A DNA stretch of 64,000 nt from Bacteroidetes bacterium 41-46 (GTDB taxonomy: Bacteria; Bacteroidota; Bacteroidia; Bacteroidales; UBA932). Position 1 is the stretch's first letter, and every line of letters begins with the position of its first letter. The stretch spans positions 1 to 64,000 of the forward strand of contig MKTA01000024.1 of assembly GCA_001897515.1 (NCBI GenBank), read 5' to 3'. Shown here one piece after another: positions 36,024 through 46,071 of this stretch. The translations under genes and the position numbers were made by a program. The notes under the pieces were generated by a model. It was given only the letters and a program-made list of their open reading frames with translations. It did no database searches and had not been told where the DNA came from.

Positions 36024-36632
36024 TTAAGGTTTAAAAAAGGTTGAGGCAAACTTTCTGTTTGTAGAAATACCCTTGAACTTGTATGTTGTTATATCTTCGC
36101 TCTTCTCATAAAGAGCTAACTCCTCAATAGCATAATCAGATTCACTGAGTCTTAGCTCAATTCTGTTATAAGGGTTCATTTTTGACTTTATCTTAGGTTC
36201 AATAACCAGGATATGGCCCTGTTCTCCCTTCAGATAGCTGACACTATAAGTATCTGGAATTGAGGAAAAATCCCCGCCCATACAAGCCTCCATAACCTTT
36301 GCAAGATCAGATAGTCCTTTTTGTTTCTCTAACGAAAATGTGCTTGCATTCTGAGCAGAAATAATATGAATGTTTGATGATGTCATTATTATTGTCATCT
36401 CTTTTGGAGAGAGGTAGTCAAATCTTACATTCCCCGGCCGGCTGTAATAAAACTGGCCGGAAGATTTAACATACTGATTTAGAACCTTTATTTGCTTAAC
36501 CTGGTCAAATGTACCAGAAACAGTTTTAACCTCTGCTGATTTGCGTGCAAGCGCAGTAAAAAATCTCTCGCCGGAATCCGGAGAAAAGGAGAAAAAAACA
36601 AATAAGGACAAACAGGCAAATAACTTTCTCAT
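36024..36632 (-). CDS. LolA-like periplasmic carrier protein
   Basis: 202 residues with a signal peptide (MRKLFACLSLFVFFSFS). The body has the LolA pattern: VKTVSGTFDQVKQIKVL, then GQFYYSRPGNVRFDYLSP and a GISTNRKF end. LolA-like proteins in aryl-polyene clusters are thought to carry the lipid product across the periplasm. It lies 3 bases upstream of darA in the transcript and has a second relative at 46987. The function is inferred from family and cluster. Confidence 0.82.
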   Translation of the reverse strand: MRKLFACLSLFVFFSFSPDSGERFFTALARKSAEVKTVSGTFDQVKQIKVLNQYVKSSGQFYYSRPGNVRFDYLSPKEMTIIMTSSNIHIISAQNASTFSLEKQKGLSDLAKVMEACMGGDFSSIPDTYSVSYLKGEQGHILVIEPKIKSKMNPYNRIELRLSESDYAIEELALYEKSEDITTYKFKGISTNRKFASTFFKP

Positions 36633-36669
36633 ACTGCTTTAATCAACAAATATAATGAAAAAAGAGACA

Positions 36670-37965
36670 CTATCTTACATCCAGGAATTTAATGGCCTTA
36701 CGGCTTTGAGGGGGCAGAATAGCCTTAGCAAGTAACTCAACCGGCTCAAAACTAATCTCGGGAGCCACTCTGATTCTTGCTCTGAAGTGCTCTTTAATTC
36801 TCCTTTCAAAAGTTTCAGATGGCTTCTCAGCACCAATTTTTATGAGTATCGAGTCTGTCCCCAAAGAGTTTGTATAAACCTGAACCTGGTAGTTTACAAT
36901 GCCTTCAATATTGTCAAGTATATCGTACAATGCGGAAGGATAAAGGGTTGTCCCTTTGTATTTAATCATCTGTCCCTTTCTTCCCAGGATAGGACTCAGT
37001 CTTGTACTGTTTCTTCCGCAGCTGCAAGTTTCATTAAATGCCCTGCATAAGTCACCAGTCTTAAATCTTATTAATGGCATACCCTCTACCCCAAGAGTTG
37101 TTATGACCAACTCTCCTATTTCACCTGCGGGGACAGCCCTCTCATTTTCATCAAGTATCTCTATAATAATCAGATCTGGTTGATGATGTGCTCCGCACAA
37201 GTGTTCGCACTCAGTAAATGAACTCTGCATCTCAGTTGATGCGTATGTAGAGTGAAGAGAGAGGTTAGGCCAAATTTGTTTAATTTTTCTTGTAAGAGTA
37301 TTATCAGAGAGATCTATATCCCTTAAAGGCTCTCCAATACAGATTGCTCTCTTAAGGGAGGAGCTGTGCAAATCAATCCCGTTTTTTGATGCATACTCTG
37401 CAAGTTTAATTAAGAAGGATGGAACAACAATGCAGGACTCCGGTTTAACATTCAGAACCGAGCTCCATTGAAGTTCCGGAATTCCGTTCCCTACTCTGAC
37501 AATGCCTGATCCAAGTGACCTGGCTCCCATAAAGTAGGCAAGTCCAGCCATAAATCTTCTGTCCAGAGTGGTCATTATTTGAATAACCTCACCTTGCTTA
37601 CACCCTGCAGTTGTAAATGAAACCTTCTCATTATATGCCAGTCTGTCTAGGTCGCTCTCAGTTAGCATAAATGTTACCGGTTCGCCTAAGGTCCCGGATG
37701 TTGTAACGTAATCAATAACTCTCTCTCTGTTGACACATAGAAAAGACTCATTATGAATCTGTAAATCCTGTTTATCTGTTGTAGGTAAAATAGCCAAATC
37801 TGAAACAGACCTAACTGCAGATGGATCTGCTCCCCTCTCGCTAAAGAGCTTTTTATAATATGGCGAGTTTTCTGAGACATATTTTAAAGTCTCTTTCAGG
37901 GCCGAGTTTTGAAATTCAGTTATCTCCTCGTGTGATTTGAACTGTAGCTGAGGATCTCTATTCAT
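36670..37965 (-). CDS. PaaK-like adenylate-forming ligase
   Basis: 431 residues. The adenylation motif is TTSGTLGEPVTF near 88-99, and STYASTEMQSSF lies near 240. A Cys/His cluster (CEHLCGAHH and CSCGRN) and the C-terminal GRKGQMIKYKGTTLYPSAL are typical of phenylacetate-CoA ligase-type enzymes. In this cluster it likely activates 4-coumarate, or another aryl acid, as CoA or carrier-protein thioester for polyene priming. It overlaps the next gene's start region by 8 bases. The substrate is inferred from the tyrosine ammonia-lyase in the same operon. Confidence 0.8.
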   Translation of the reverse strand: MNRDPQLQFKSHEEITEFQNSALKETLKYVSENSPYYKKLFSERGADPSAVRSVSDLAILPTTDKQDLQIHNESFLCVNRERVIDYVTTSGTLGEPVTFMLTESDLDRLAYNEKVSFTTAGCKQGEVIQIMTTLDRRFMAGLAYFMGARSLGSGIVRVGNGIPELQWSSVLNVKPESCIVVPSFLIKLAEYASKNGIDLHSSSLKRAICIGEPLRDIDLSDNTLTRKIKQIWPNLSLHSTYASTEMQSSFTECEHLCGAHHQPDLIIIEILDENERAVPAGEIGELVITTLGVEGMPLIRFKTGDLCRAFNETCSCGRNSTRLSPILGRKGQMIKYKGTTLYPSALYDILDNIEGIVNYQVQVYTNSLGTDSILIKIGAEKPSETFERRIKEHFRARIRVAPEISFEPVELLAKAILPPQSRKAIKFLDVR

Positions 37966-39634
37966 TTCTCTTAATTTTATCTAATTTATGTTTAATCCCT
38001 CTCTCAATGTCTTTGGAGGGAATCTTCATCTCAAGTGAGCGAATATACATCTCATTTGCCTCTTTGTAATTTCCAGCTGAGAAGAAATTATCCCCCAGAT
38101 TAAGATAGGTTTGGAAAAAATGAGGATTTAGGTCTATATAATTTGATCTAATATCATCAGTAACCTCTACTCTCTCAACACTCTTTGACAATATCATTTT
38201 TGACATCTCTCTGAACTTTTGAACTTTGGGAAATACATATTTTATCTGCACAGAATCGGCGTCAATATCCCTGTATTGGCGTTTACCGTCGGCCCCTTCA
38301 ATATCAAATAGGTCATTAAGATCATACTTCACCATAACACCCAACTGCCACGGGGCGGTACTAATCCACATTATCCGCTCCACAGGTTTAAAAACTACAG
38401 CATGATGAGATATGTACTGATTGATAGACATCTCATTTGTCAAGCCTAAAGACTCTCCAGAAATTCCATTTTGATCTCTGAGTATGTCGGCACTCTTTTC
38501 CGGGCTAAGTGGTCTCTTACTAGAGATTAGCTCCTCTAATCTTATATATCTGTATTTTGAATGACTTCCCTCAATAGCATCTATTGCCTCCTTATTATCA
38601 GGGTCACTGTTAAATTCCTTTGAAAGAAAGTGGTTTGTTGAAATAATCACATCTTCTTTAGTATTATAAAGCCTCGTCCCTTTAGGTGTCTTCTCAATAA
38701 TGGCTGCTCTGTTCTCTTCAGCTGAACCAATCAGCAATGATTCCGATACAAAGGCCTCTCTTTTTGAGGCTATTTCATAGGCCTCACTAATGTTTGAGGC
38801 ATATTGCAATATCTCTCTTGCAATAATTGAAATTGGAGTTTTTGACCTTATTGGCGGCGAGGATTTTGCTGCATTCATAGTAATTGTCAACCCCTTTTCA
38901 TTCATGCCTGAGAGTACGCCCGACATTCCAGCCCAACCAACCGATACAAATTTGTAGCCTCTGTCAGGCTCCATAATGGTAACAAGCTTGTTTCTGGCAA
39001 AATCATCACCTACCCAGAAGTCAAAATTTCTACCTATCACAAGGGTAGAATCTTCGCTGGCAGATGCCCATCCCGCAAATGAAGAACAGCCTACAAGCAT
39101 ATACTCCTGCATTGCATGCCCAAGATCATGAGCGGCATGATAATTCAACTGCCTGTCGTATGGTTCTCCTATATAGTTGAATTCGTCACTGCTCCCGAGT
39201 GAGGTTGCGTAAATCTCCTTTCTAAACTCCTCCTCAATATTCTCCTGAATATTTCTGTTGTAGATTATTGTAAGATACTTCAGAAATGAGAGATATCTCT
39301 CATTTGGAACCAATATTTTTATCTGGTTTACAAATGCCCTCTCCTGTTCATACATCAGCTCTTTGCAAAGCTGTCCGAAAGCAAGCCCCCTCTCCTCCGG
39401 TGATCCCTTAAGTCTCAAGTTCCATAAGTCCCCCACCCCTCTCTCAAGGGATGATTTCCCAAACAGCAGAACACCTGATGAATCTTTAGGCTCAGGCATG
39501 AACTCCGGGATTGAAACCTCAGGTAAGCTTCTGTCGGCGGACATGTACAATATAACCCCTGAAAAGGTTAAAACTCCAATCAGAAAAATTAATGTTACTG
39601 CTGAATACTTCAGTATTTTTAATAAATATTTCAT
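37958..39634 (-). CDS. Membrane-anchored C45/AAT-like Ntn hydrolase with TPR tail
   Basis: 558 residues from ATG 39634 (A of ATG is the last base of the previous TGA; a GTG one codon earlier is possible). One N-terminal membrane anchor (about residues 8-32) is followed by the Ntn-hydrolase core, with C184 in VGCSSFAGWAS as the likely new N-terminus after self-cleavage and N-F-D in GRNFDFW. The tail has a TPR-like repeat (PHFFQTYLNLGDNFFSAGNY). Relatives transfer or hydrolyse acyl groups, as in penicillin acyltransferase. It could make or cut the ester or amide between polyene and lipid on the outer face of the inner membrane. The role is inferred. Confidence 0.75.
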   Translation of the reverse strand: MKYLLKILKYSAVTLIFLIGVLTFSGVILYMSADRSLPEVSIPEFMPEPKDSSGVLLFGKSSLERGVGDLWNLRLKGSPEERGLAFGQLCKELMYEQERAFVNQIKILVPNERYLSFLKYLTIIYNRNIQENIEEEFRKEIYATSLGSSDEFNYIGEPYDRQLNYHAAHDLGHAMQEYMLVGCSSFAGWASASEDSTLVIGRNFDFWVGDDFARNKLVTIMEPDRGYKFVSVGWAGMSGVLSGMNEKGLTITMNAAKSSPPIRSKTPISIIAREILQYASNISEAYEIASKREAFVSESLLIGSAEENRAAIIEKTPKGTRLYNTKEDVIISTNHFLSKEFNSDPDNKEAIDAIEGSHSKYRYIRLEELISSKRPLSPEKSADILRDQNGISGESLGLTNEMSINQYISHHAVVFKPVERIMWISTAPWQLGVMVKYDLNDLFDIEGADGKRQYRDIDADSVQIKYVFPKVQKFREMSKMILSKSVERVEVTDDIRSNYIDLNPHFFQTYLNLGDNFFSAGNYKEANEMYIRSLEMKIPSKDIERGIKHKLDKIKRNE

Positions 39635-41076
39635 CACAATCCTACCTTTTTTGCTACTCCTCCTCCCAGTATCTCGGAGCAGGTGAGAAGAGATGTGAAT
39701 GTCACGCCCATTACTCCGTGCAGATTGATGCTTTGTCCGGCAAGATAGAGGTTTTCCACCCTTGATTTAACAGGAAGAAATGTTGAAAGCGGTCTTTTAC
39801 AATCCTTTACCACTCCATAAACCGAACCCATAGGTGTCTTTATATAATCTCTAAAAGTCAGAGGGGAGGCTGAACAGCTATATTCAATAGATGAATTCAA
39901 TCCCGGAAGAACCACCTCTGCCCTTTTTATAAGTTTATCTGAAAACTCTTTTTTGAACTCGCAATATTCATCTCCTCGTTGCCCTGGTTTTGAATCGCTC
40001 CATTTAGCTACATCATCATATAGCATTGGAGCAATTAAGGTTATTACCTCAGCAAACTCACTCCCATTTTGAGGTGGTTGCATAGAGACCATAACCGGGA
40101 TCTCTCCGAGTAGTTGAAAATTTCTGTTGATATATTTGTATTGTCCTTGTTTCATAATAAGATAGAGGCAAAACATTCCGGGAGAGTTTTTCAATTCAGC
40201 AACTCTCTTTCTGTAACTCTCCTTTAAGCCAGAATCCGCTCCCAGCATATCTGAGGTGTGTACCGGATGAATCGTAGATATTACTCTTTCTGATAATATC
40301 CTCTCGCCACTTTTTGTCTCAATCCCGACACTCTTTCCCCCTTCAACCAATATTGACTTAACCTCCTCAGAACATCTTATTTCCCCTCCCATTGATTTTA
40401 TTTTTGAGGCAATTGCCTCAGTCACAGAATGGGCACCGCCCCTTATCCTCCATGATGACTCAATATATGAGTTGTTTGTCATTGCGTGGACATAAAATGG
40501 AGTAACCTTCTCATCACCAAGGTAAATTATTGAATTGCCCATCAGAACTCTTCTAAGCTTAACATCTTTTATGTAATACGATATTTCTTCACCAACAGAG
40601 GTTGTTATCGCCTCCATAGACTCTTTTGAAAAACCTTCGCCTCTTCTTACTCCCTCAATTGAGAGTAAAGAGACGCTTTTTATCGCATCTGCATAGCGTT
40701 GCAATCCATTTTTCTCCTTTGGAAAAAACCCGGCCAGCCTCTCAACAAAATTGCTATGTCCCATTGCAAATGGAAAAACCTCTCCCTCTAAACAAACAGA
40801 CTCAAACTGGTCGTTATCCATTCTTACAAAATCAACCATCTCCATTATTCCCAGGTAAGAGAAGAATCTCTCCATAAACTGGCCCTTATCAAGGCTTCCA
40901 ATGTAGTGCACAGATGAGTCTATAGTAACACCTCTTCTCCTGAATGGCTGGAAGAAACCGCCCGGAACAGCCCCCTGTTCAATTAGGAGGACACTCATCC
41001 CCTCCTTTGTCAGGATGGAGGCACACTCAAGACCTGCAATCCCAGCTCCTATTACAACTACATCATACCTTTTCAT
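39634..41076 (-). CDS. FAD-dependent oxidoreductase, phytoene dehydrogenase-like
   Basis: 480 residues. The dinucleotide motif GAGIAG is at 10-15, followed by the CrtI-like LIEQGAVPGGFFQPFRRRGV. The C-terminal FAD motif is LYLAGQSINLHGVMG. CrtI-type enzymes desaturate or isomerise polyenes. In flexirubin clusters such an oxidoreductase is thought to modify the polyene or resorcinol part. It lies 1 base after the MMPL gene's start region and overlaps the next gene by one base. The exact reaction is not visible. Confidence 0.85.
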   Translation of the reverse strand: MKRYDVVVIGAGIAGLECASILTKEGMSVLLIEQGAVPGGFFQPFRRRGVTIDSSVHYIGSLDKGQFMERFFSYLGIMEMVDFVRMDNDQFESVCLEGEVFPFAMGHSNFVERLAGFFPKEKNGLQRYADAIKSVSLLSIEGVRRGEGFSKESMEAITTSVGEEISYYIKDVKLRRVLMGNSIIYLGDEKVTPFYVHAMTNNSYIESSWRIRGGAHSVTEAIASKIKSMGGEIRCSEEVKSILVEGGKSVGIETKSGERILSERVISTIHPVHTSDMLGADSGLKESYRKRVAELKNSPGMFCLYLIMKQGQYKYINRNFQLLGEIPVMVSMQPPQNGSEFAEVITLIAPMLYDDVAKWSDSKPGQRGDEYCEFKKEFSDKLIKRAEVVLPGLNSSIEYSCSASPLTFRDYIKTPMGSVYGVVKDCKRPLSTFLPVKSRVENLYLAGQSINLHGVMGVTFTSLLTCSEILGGGVAKKVGL

Positions 41077-41077
41077 C

Positions 41078-44000
41078 TTAATCTGTTTTAGGTTTAATAA
41101 TGTAAATGGTGTTTGATGTCAATTTATCGTTTCTCATCTCCTCCGCAATGCAGCCCATTCTATCCGCAATCTCTCTAATTTTACTGCCAGAAGTGAAGCA
41201 GGGTGGATGAAGCGCCTTATTAAATCCCAATGCCTTAATTGAGAACCATTCTGTCATTTTTGTCACTTTATGATATCTGACCTTCTCTGAATCTCCATCC
41301 CTTAATATAAGAAATCCTCCGGATTTAACTTTTAGTAAAACTCTCTTCAAAAGAAGTTCCTGCTCTTCCGGCATTAGGTAGTGAAGCACATCATTCATAA
41401 CAAATACATCACTATCAGGGAGCTCAACACTCATTGCGTCTGCGTGCATAAAATTGATATTTCCGCCTGACAGCCATGAACTTTTTGCGACATCAATCTT
41501 ATCCTTATCATAATCTATTCCAGTCACAACCCTTTTTGCTGAGAGCAACCCCAGCATAAAACAGAGGGGGCCATATCCGCAACCAATATCTGTAATTCTG
41601 GCATCATATGGTATAATCCTGTGGTAGAGCTCATAATATCTCTCCATTTTCATTTTTATCCTTATATACCATTCTGTTACAGGCCCTTTATAAATGTAGC
41701 CAGACATTATTTTCTGGAAGAAAAAGAGATTTGATGGATTATCATACTCAGACCTCAAAGAGGCATACTCTCTTCTGAACAGACCTGCAATATTTTTTGC
41801 ACGCTCCCTGTAGTCACATCCCAAAGACAAATCATCATGTTTTACTCTTTTCAGTATCCTGTAACCTATTACACCTCTTTTTACATAGAACGGCTGACGC
41901 TTAGATACGAGGTTACCATTTCCATATATTACAACCGGTACAATATCAAGAGACAGCTCCTGAGCTATTTTAAAAGCTCCTTTGTGAAACCTGTGAATCT
42001 CCATATCAGCTGATCTTGTCCCCTCCGGGAATATTAAGACTGAATAACCCTCACTTACCATTGGTCTTAGGGTCTCAAGATGATTATCCAATCCATCTTT
42101 ATGATACACAAAGCCTGCGAATCTCACAATATGCCCGAATATCGGCGAGTTCCACACCCACCTGTTTGTCATCATGATTATTTTAGGATGAAGAGAGAGC
42201 AACATAAGTATATCAATGAATGACTGGTGATTCGCCACTATTACCGCAGGTTTGGAGAACTCTTCTGCATATTTGTTTTCAGCAAATATTCTTACAGTCG
42301 GAGAGAGCTTTACCGGTAAAAAAACAATTGCTCTGATTATCCTTCTGAAAAGCAAAACTCTTTTGGAGTGCTTGACCGGAAGTGTAATAAGAATAGGAAT
42401 AATAAATGCAGCAAACAGACATCCCAGTAAAAATGCAGAAAATGTTATTATCATCTGTATTACCCCAAAAAGAGTATATGGATGAACTCCCGCTGCTGCA
42501 GGTCTTGTAATAAAAAACCTGTAAACAATTGGCTGTATAGTATAGGCGACTATCCATACGGCAGATATTCCTATTATTGAAACAAGGGCAATTGACCTCA
42601 GAGCAGGATGTGAGGCAAATGCCATTGAGCCTACACCCGCCAGAACGGTAAATGTTGAGAAGAATATAGCACTCTTATGCGATGCAAGAGCCGATTCCCT
42701 ACCCTGATATTCAGCCGAAAGTCCATCCAGAACAAATATGCTGAAATCGTCTCCTATCCCAAAAATAAAAGTTGCCAGAAGAATATTGAAAATGTTAAAC
42801 TCAATACTCAGAATATGCATCAAACCAAGAATGATAACCCAGCTTACTGCCATAGGCAAAAATGCCATTGCTGCCAGCTCTACTCTTCCGTATGATATTA
42901 GCAAGGTAACGAATACAAGAATAGAAGATACCAAAAGGATAAAGTTAAAATCCTCCTTTATGCTAACAGCCCATTCAGAGGAGAAGTGAGCCCTGTCCAA
43001 TATTCCAAAACCTGTCCTTGACGAGAGTGTTTTGTAAAGCTCCTCTTTTTGGGACTCATCTGTATGCAACTGAGTAATAAAAGTATAAACTCCATCTCTC
43101 TCTTCAATCCACTCATTTAAAAAACTTGGCATCTCCTCTCTCTCACCGGAAAAATCCTTTACATCAAACTTTTTTGATATTAAATTTGTGAAATAAACAA
43201 AAGCCCCCTTTTTGAATCCCAAAGATTCTCCATAACTATCAATATCTTTTATAACATCCTCTCTCCTTTCAGCACTCCAAAACTCCTCCCACATATCTAT
43301 TCTTTGCTGCTGCACATCTACAGGCGGAATAAGCCAGGAGATAGAGGCACTTTTTAGCACACTCCCAGATAAGACAAGGGAGTCAAGCAGAATATTATCC
43401 CAATAGTATCTGTCAGCAGCTTCATTAAAATCCTCAGATGAGTTGAGGAGGAATACTCGTGACTCACCTCCTCCGAACTCATTTTCAAAATGAAATTGTG
43501 CTTTTGAAAGCCCCTCAGGCTCAAAACCAAGATTTGAAAAATCACTGTCAAATTTCACACCCGGAGCTAGTATAACTCCTGCAAAAAATAAGAGAACAAT
43601 CAACCATTTAAGCCATTTTACTCTCTCATATTCATATGATGAAATCTTTAAAATCAGACGATAGACCTTTGTTTCCTTTGATTCTCCAATATTTACAAAG
43701 TGGGGAAGAAAAACAAGTGAGAAAAGCGTTGTCCCGGTTAGAGTTAGTGCAGAAAAAAGTCCGAAATCCTGGAGTAACGATGAGTTAGTGAATAGTAATC
43801 CTATAAATGCTCCAATAGTAGTAAACCCTCCAACAGTGAGAGGATAGGCTAGCTCCTCAATCAGCTGCTCAATTGAATCAACATGTTTCAAATGTGAGAT
43901 CACATGTATTGAGTAACTAAGCGCGATTCCCATAACAGTTGCTCCTGCTCCTACTGCTATGGCAGATACAGGTTCACCTCTCATAGCCATATAAGCAATA

Positions 44001-44932
44001 GCAAACAGTGCCCCAAAAAGTGCCGGCAAAATAAGAGTAACAAGCGTTCTGGAATTTTTGAATGAGAGCCAGAAAAGTGTTACGATCAACAACAACGCAA
44101 TGGAGCTTGTAGCCACCGTATCTCTCTTAATTGCCCTGGCATTATAAGTAGCAGCAAGAGGGGCACCCGATATCATTACATCAACACTCTTAAACTCATC
44201 TTCAACTACTCTCACTGCACTCTCTAATGCCGTTGTAATCTTTTCATTTATTGAAGACTCAGACGTGGAAAACTTGGGAGAGATAATGAAAAACAGAGCG
44301 TTTGAATCTTCCGAATATATATTTTCTCTGTAGATATTCATCTTAACACCCATTCTGAGTGAATCAAGCTTTGCAAGCAAATGGGTTCCAATTGCTAGAG
44401 GGTCTCTGGAAATCATCTCGTTAGCAACTGCACCTGCCGGAGAAAGAAGTATTGCTAATGAACTCTCCAATTTGTTTCCAATCTCATTGCTTGCAATACT
44501 ATTCTCAATTCTTTTGTAATCATCTCTGTCCAAATAAATTGGAAGTCTGCTATATATGAAGTCAATCATCTGGTTTTGCCCAAACCCCTTCTCAATCTCT
44601 GAGGTCTCAACAAGCCCATTAGTGTATAGATCATTTATACTCTCTCTGAATCTCAGTGCAGCATCTGCTAATAAATCCGGATCACCCTCATCCTCTCCCG
44701 AATTTACAATCTGGACAATAATCTTATCCTTTGCCTTCAGCTTAACAAACGCCCTTGCACTCCCGGACCCTTCACCGCTTTCCGGAAAAAGTTGGAGAGG
44801 ATCTTCTGTAAATCTAATTTTAGCTGCAGCCATTACCATCACTATTGTGACAAGCGTCAACACAGAAAAAAGAAGCCACCTCCGTTTGTTCAGGAAGCGA
44901 TACAGAACGACAAGTATTTTACCCAGACTCAT
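41078..44932 (-). CDS. Trifunctional MMPL exporter, lysophospholipid acyltransferase and SAM methyltransferase
   Basis: 1,284 residues in one frame. Residues 1 to about 810 are an MMPL/RND-type exporter: TM1 at 20-37, periplasmic loop, helix bundle (near 275-430), a second loop and a second bundle (near 645-800). Then a PlsC-type acyltransferase has NHQSFID near 901 and FPEGTR near 967. Last is a class I methyltransferase with DIGCGYGP near 1114 and HADAMSVELPDSDVF downstream. The order suggests acylation, methylation and export of one lipid-linked product. It overlaps the glycosyltransferase gene by 4 bases. This fused form is known in Bacteroidota pigment clusters. Confidence 0.88.
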   Translation of the reverse strand: MSLGKILVVLYRFLNKRRWLLFSVLTLVTIVMVMAAAKIRFTEDPLQLFPESGEGSGSARAFVKLKAKDKIIVQIVNSGEDEGDPDLLADAALRFRESINDLYTNGLVETSEIEKGFGQNQMIDFIYSRLPIYLDRDDYKRIENSIASNEIGNKLESSLAILLSPAGAVANEMISRDPLAIGTHLLAKLDSLRMGVKMNIYRENIYSEDSNALFFIISPKFSTSESSINEKITTALESAVRVVEDEFKSVDVMISGAPLAATYNARAIKRDTVATSSIALLLIVTLFWLSFKNSRTLVTLILPALFGALFAIAYMAMRGEPVSAIAVGAGATVMGIALSYSIHVISHLKHVDSIEQLIEELAYPLTVGGFTTIGAFIGLLFTNSSLLQDFGLFSALTLTGTTLFSLVFLPHFVNIGESKETKVYRLILKISSYEYERVKWLKWLIVLLFFAGVILAPGVKFDSDFSNLGFEPEGLSKAQFHFENEFGGGESRVFLLNSSEDFNEAADRYYWDNILLDSLVLSGSVLKSASISWLIPPVDVQQQRIDMWEEFWSAERREDVIKDIDSYGESLGFKKGAFVYFTNLISKKFDVKDFSGEREEMPSFLNEWIEERDGVYTFITQLHTDESQKEELYKTLSSRTGFGILDRAHFSSEWAVSIKEDFNFILLVSSILVFVTLLISYGRVELAAMAFLPMAVSWVIILGLMHILSIEFNIFNILLATFIFGIGDDFSIFVLDGLSAEYQGRESALASHKSAIFFSTFTVLAGVGSMAFASHPALRSIALVSIIGISAVWIVAYTIQPIVYRFFITRPAAAGVHPYTLFGVIQMIITFSAFLLGCLFAAFIIPILITLPVKHSKRVLLFRRIIRAIVFLPVKLSPTVRIFAENKYAEEFSKPAVIVANHQSFIDILMLLSLHPKIIMMTNRWVWNSPIFGHIVRFAGFVYHKDGLDNHLETLRPMVSEGYSVLIFPEGTRSADMEIHRFHKGAFKIAQELSLDIVPVVIYGNGNLVSKRQPFYVKRGVIGYRILKRVKHDDLSLGCDYRERAKNIAGLFRREYASLRSEYDNPSNLFFFQKIMSGYIYKGPVTEWYIRIKMKMERYYELYHRIIPYDARITDIGCGYGPLCFMLGLLSAKRVVTGIDYDKDKIDVAKSSWLSGGNINFMHADAMSVELPDSDVFVMNDVLHYLMPEEQELLLKRVLLKVKSGGFLILRDGDSEKVRYHKVTKMTEWFSIKALGFNKALHPPCFTSGSKIREIADRMGCIAEEMRNDKLTSNTIYIIKPKTD

Positions 44933-46071
44933 ACCTCCCTCCTTCTAAATATTGACAAAAATATATAAGCAGTAAACATCCCCGACAAGCCGGCCAATAT
45001 AGCAAAGGCAAAACTACCAATAAGGTATTGCTTGAGACTTCCGGATATAGACTCCAAAGAAAGTTCAGAAGGTAATACATTTAGTGGCTCTCCCAGTATA
45101 AGAGACCCTGCCAGAAAGCTCCCATATAGTATAAAGGGGATCATTGGTGGGATGCTTATATTAGAGGAGACTAACGTAAGAACTTTATTTAGTTTGAGCA
45201 GGTGTGCCGTTGCTACTGCAGCAATCATCTGATACCCCCAAAGCGGAGAGATCCCGAAAAAGAGTCCGAGGCCAACTGAAGAGGCTATTTTCAAATTACT
45301 CTCTTTTGATTCAGTAATATGATTCTTTATAAATTTTTTAATATTCTCCTTTGTAAACCACTTAAAAAACCTTAGTGGCCACCACCAAAGCAGCGCAATA
45401 AATGTTAACACTGTATTTAGAAGTGATATTCTTGTAAAGTCTTTAATTGGTTTAAAATGTGATACTCTTTCCCCTTCCGGAGGATAGTACACCTTTATAG
45501 GATAGTTTCTTACATCAATACCCATCCATGCTGCCCTAACAATTATTTCCAACTCCCACTCATATCTCCCACTTATAATTCTTATACTTGACAATTTTTC
45601 CAGAGGATAAATCCTTAGACCCGATTGTGTATCACTAAGGTTTATACCAGTCTCAGCCCTGAACCAGAAATTTGAAAATTTATTTGCAAAAGTATTTTTT
45701 CCGGGCATATTTTTGCAACCCAACTCTCGTGAGCCTATCCATAATACATGTGGCTCTTCCTCTGCAGCTTTTACTATCCCGGGAATATCTTCAGGAAAAT
45801 GTTGCCCATCTGCATCAAAAGTCAAAGCATGAGAAAAACCAAGCTCTCTAGCCCTTCTTAATCCTGTGGAGAGTGCAGGTCCTTTACCTCTGTTCTTACT
45901 GTGTCTTATTAAAATAACCCCCTTTAGTTGAGTAGCCACACTAGCCCCCTCAATGTCAGATCCATCATCAACTACAATTATATCTGAGGAGTACTTAAGT
46001 ACACCCTCAACTACATTTGCCAGCGTTAAAGGATTGTTGTAAGTAGGTATAATGACAGCCAGTCTAAACAT
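44929..46071 (-). CDS. Family 2 glycosyltransferase with DUF2062-like membrane tail
   Basis: 380 residues from ATG 46071 (a frame to 46125 overlaps the next gene). Catalytic acidic motifs are VVDDGSD (D35, D36) and TFDADGQH (D86, D88), and an SDTQSGLR segment follows. The C-terminal 130 residues form three to four helices, with GLGLFFGISPLWGYQM as in DUF2062. It may glycosylate the pigment or a lipid carrier. It starts 8 bases inside the dehydratase gene's end and is followed by the MMPL fusion, so sugar transfer before export is a reasonable guess. Confidence 0.82.
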   Translation of the reverse strand: MFRLAVIIPTYNNPLTLANVVEGVLKYSSDIIVVDDGSDIEGASVATQLKGVILIRHSKNRGKGPALSTGLRRARELGFSHALTFDADGQHFPEDIPGIVKAAEEEPHVLWIGSRELGCKNMPGKNTFANKFSNFWFRAETGINLSDTQSGLRIYPLEKLSSIRIISGRYEWELEIIVRAAWMGIDVRNYPIKVYYPPEGERVSHFKPIKDFTRISLLNTVLTFIALLWWWPLRFFKWFTKENIKKFIKNHITESKESNLKIASSVGLGLFFGISPLWGYQMIAAVATAHLLKLNKVLTLVSSNISIPPMIPFILYGSFLAGSLILGEPLNVLPSELSLESISGSLKQYLIGSFAFAILAGLSGMFTAYIFLSIFRRREV

